NCBI GenBank assembly: GCA_963578105.1
Contig: CAUZBP010000019.1
Coordinates: 1 to 64,000, forward strand
Direction: 5' to 3'
From: GCA-2718815 sp963578105
GTDB taxonomy: Bacteria; Planctomycetota; Planctomycetia; Pirellulales; Pirellulaceae
Length of the DNA: 64,000 bases
Positions 63,085 to 64,000 of this stretch are shown here, piece after piece. A model generated the notes under the pieces. That model searched no databases, was not told the DNA's origin, and saw only the letters and a program-made list of their open reading frames with translations. Position 1 is the stretch's first letter. The number at the start of each line of letters is the position of its first letter. The position numbers and the translations under genes are program-made.

Positions 63085-64000
63085 TCACCAACCCATCGCA
63101 TAGCCGGTTTCTCCGCGGGGCGAGGCCCCGCCAAAGATCAACCCGTGTTCTACGTCGATGCGAACACCAAGAACACGGCCATGCGACCACGCCGGGCCTA
63201 CCTCGATTTCATGGCCGCGCCGCGCCAACGCGTCACGAACAGAGTCGGGGATCGTCTGCTCCATGACAATCCGACCGGGGTACTGTGCCCGAGGATAGAA
63301 ACTGCTGGGAAAATGTTGGCTGTGAAAGGTCGGCGCGTCCAGGGCCTGCTGGATGTCCATGCCAAAGTCCACGAGATTCAGAAAAAACTGCAGGGTCCAC
63401 TGGTCCTGCTGGTCGCCACCCGGCGTTCCGAAGACCATGAACGGCTGGCCATCTTTGGTCACCAGGGACGGGGTCAGGGAGGTTCTGGGCCGTTTTCCCG
63501 GTGCCAGCGCATTGGGATGCTCCGGGTCGAGTGAGAACATCTGCGCCCTTGTTCCAAGTGGAAATCCGAGTTCGGGAATGACCGGATTGCTGGGAATCCA
63601 GGAGCCACTGGGGGTCGCTGCGATCATGTTGCCCTGTGAATCAATGGCGCAAACGTGTGTCGTATCGCCGTTGTAGGAGCGGTCATCCCCCAGAATGAGT
63701 TTTAGTGGCCGCGGCGCCTGATCACCAGGACGAAGTTCCAACGAACTCCTGGAAGAATCGATCAGTTGTCGCCTCTGTTCGGCGTAGGCGCGCGACAAGA
63801 GCAGGTCCAGCGGCACATTGGCAAACGCCGGATCGCCGTAGTAGAACTCGCGGTCGGCAAAGGCCAGCTTGGCACACTCGATCCAGGTGTGGATGTAGTC
63901 CGGTGAATTATGACCCAGTCCACCAAGGTCGAACCCTTCCAACAATCTCAGCATCTGCAGAAATACGGGGCCCTGCGTCCAGGGACCGCACTTCCAGACA
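63085..64000 (-). CDS. Gamma-glutamyltranspeptidase family protein, 3' part only (gene cut by window end)
   Basis: At least 304 codons remain; the frame is open to the window edge. Landmarks: GPWTQGPVFLQMLRLLEGFDL at the edge, YIHTWIECAKLAFADREFYYGDP, the autocleavage and nucleophile Thr in NGDTTHVCAIDSQGNMIAATPSGSW, and GKRPRTSLTPSLV and GTPGGDQQDQW. GGTs self-process at that Thr and transfer or hydrolyse gamma-glutamyl groups, usually in the periplasm. The Arg-rich C-terminal part with GHEIEVGPAWSHGRV is typical. Start and signal peptide lie beyond the window. Confidence 0.93.
   Translation of the reverse strand, partial: VWKCGPWTQGPVFLQMLRLLEGFDLGGLGHNSPDYIHTWIECAKLAFADREFYYGDPAFANVPLDLLLSRAYAEQRRQLIDSSRSSLELRPGDQAPRPLKLILGDDRSYNGDTTHVCAIDSQGNMIAATPSGSWIPSNPVIPELGFPLGTRAQMFSLDPEHPNALAPGKRPRTSLTPSLVTKDGQPFMVFGTPGGDQQDQWTLQFFLNLVDFGMDIQQALDAPTFHSQHFPSSFYPRAQYPGRIVMEQTIPDSVRDALARRGHEIEVGPAWSHGRVLGVRIDVEHGLIFGGASPRGETGYAMGW

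Noticed and set aside
62793..63266. Plus-strand 157-codon frame
   Set aside because: Most of it is antisense to the gamma-glutamyltranspeptidase gene and Arg/His/Pro rich, a shadow pattern.

Overview
The window looks like a chromosomal segment of a planctomycete, probably a Pirellulales/Rhodopirellula-type lineage and probably an uncultured or marine one. I infer this from two DUF1559 proteins, each with a prepilin-type leader and an H-x9-DG tail motif, a carboxypeptidase-regulatory-like lipoprotein beside one of them, a sulfatase-superfamily protein fused to TPRs, several large secreted carbohydrate-type proteins, and a gene density with long intergenic gaps. No taxonomic marker (16S rRNA) is present, so this rests on gene content only.

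Layout. 0-3.7 kb: a 17-bp minisatellite at the left edge, a PH-domain membrane protein, a TPR lipoprotein that appears frameshifted, tRNA-Glu(UUC) and csrA. 3.7-15.9 kb: a respiratory complex I cluster, nuoI-(DUF2203)-nuoA-C-D-H-J-K-L-M-N, without nuoB, E, F or G. 15.9-27.3 kb: a ferritin-like protein, TatD nuclease, a YbdK/GshA-type ligase and serS (both minus), an M20 dipeptidase (minus), clpS, mtaB, a secreted SPOR-like protein, rdgB overlapping an exported M20 amidohydrolase, and a small two-TM protein. 27.5-33.6 kb: a tightly overlapped oligopeptide ABC importer, oppA-B-C-D-F, whose OppA and OppC carry extra domains. 33.7-36.6 kb: a TrmH-type RNA methyltransferase, an App1/DUF2183 phosphatase and rpsD. 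37-43 kb: the pyruvate dehydrogenase complex in the order lpdA-aceE-aceF.

43-64 kb is accessory and mostly on the minus strand: a secreted unknown, a DUF2007-like membrane protein, an exported WrbA-like flavodoxin, a DUF1559 protein with a lipoprotein, an AT-rich island with a phage-like 2OG-Fe(II) oxygenase, a second DUF1559 protein, a GHL10-type glycosidase-like protein, threonine aldolase with a coupled upstream ORF, a large polytopic membrane protein, a 1026-residue modular secreted protein, the sulfatase-like/TPR protein and the 3' part of a gamma-glutamyltranspeptidase cut by the window end.

Functionally the left two thirds is core metabolism and information processing: complex I, PDH, peptide import with peptidases, tRNA modification, and ribosomal protein S4. 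The right third is a surface and secretome region that may serve degradation or recognition of complex carbohydrates. I found no CRISPR array, IS element, integrase or obvious defence island. The least ordinary items are the inserted domains in the Nuo and Opp subunits, the nuo cluster lacking nuoB, the AT-rich oxygenase island and the exported flavodoxin.
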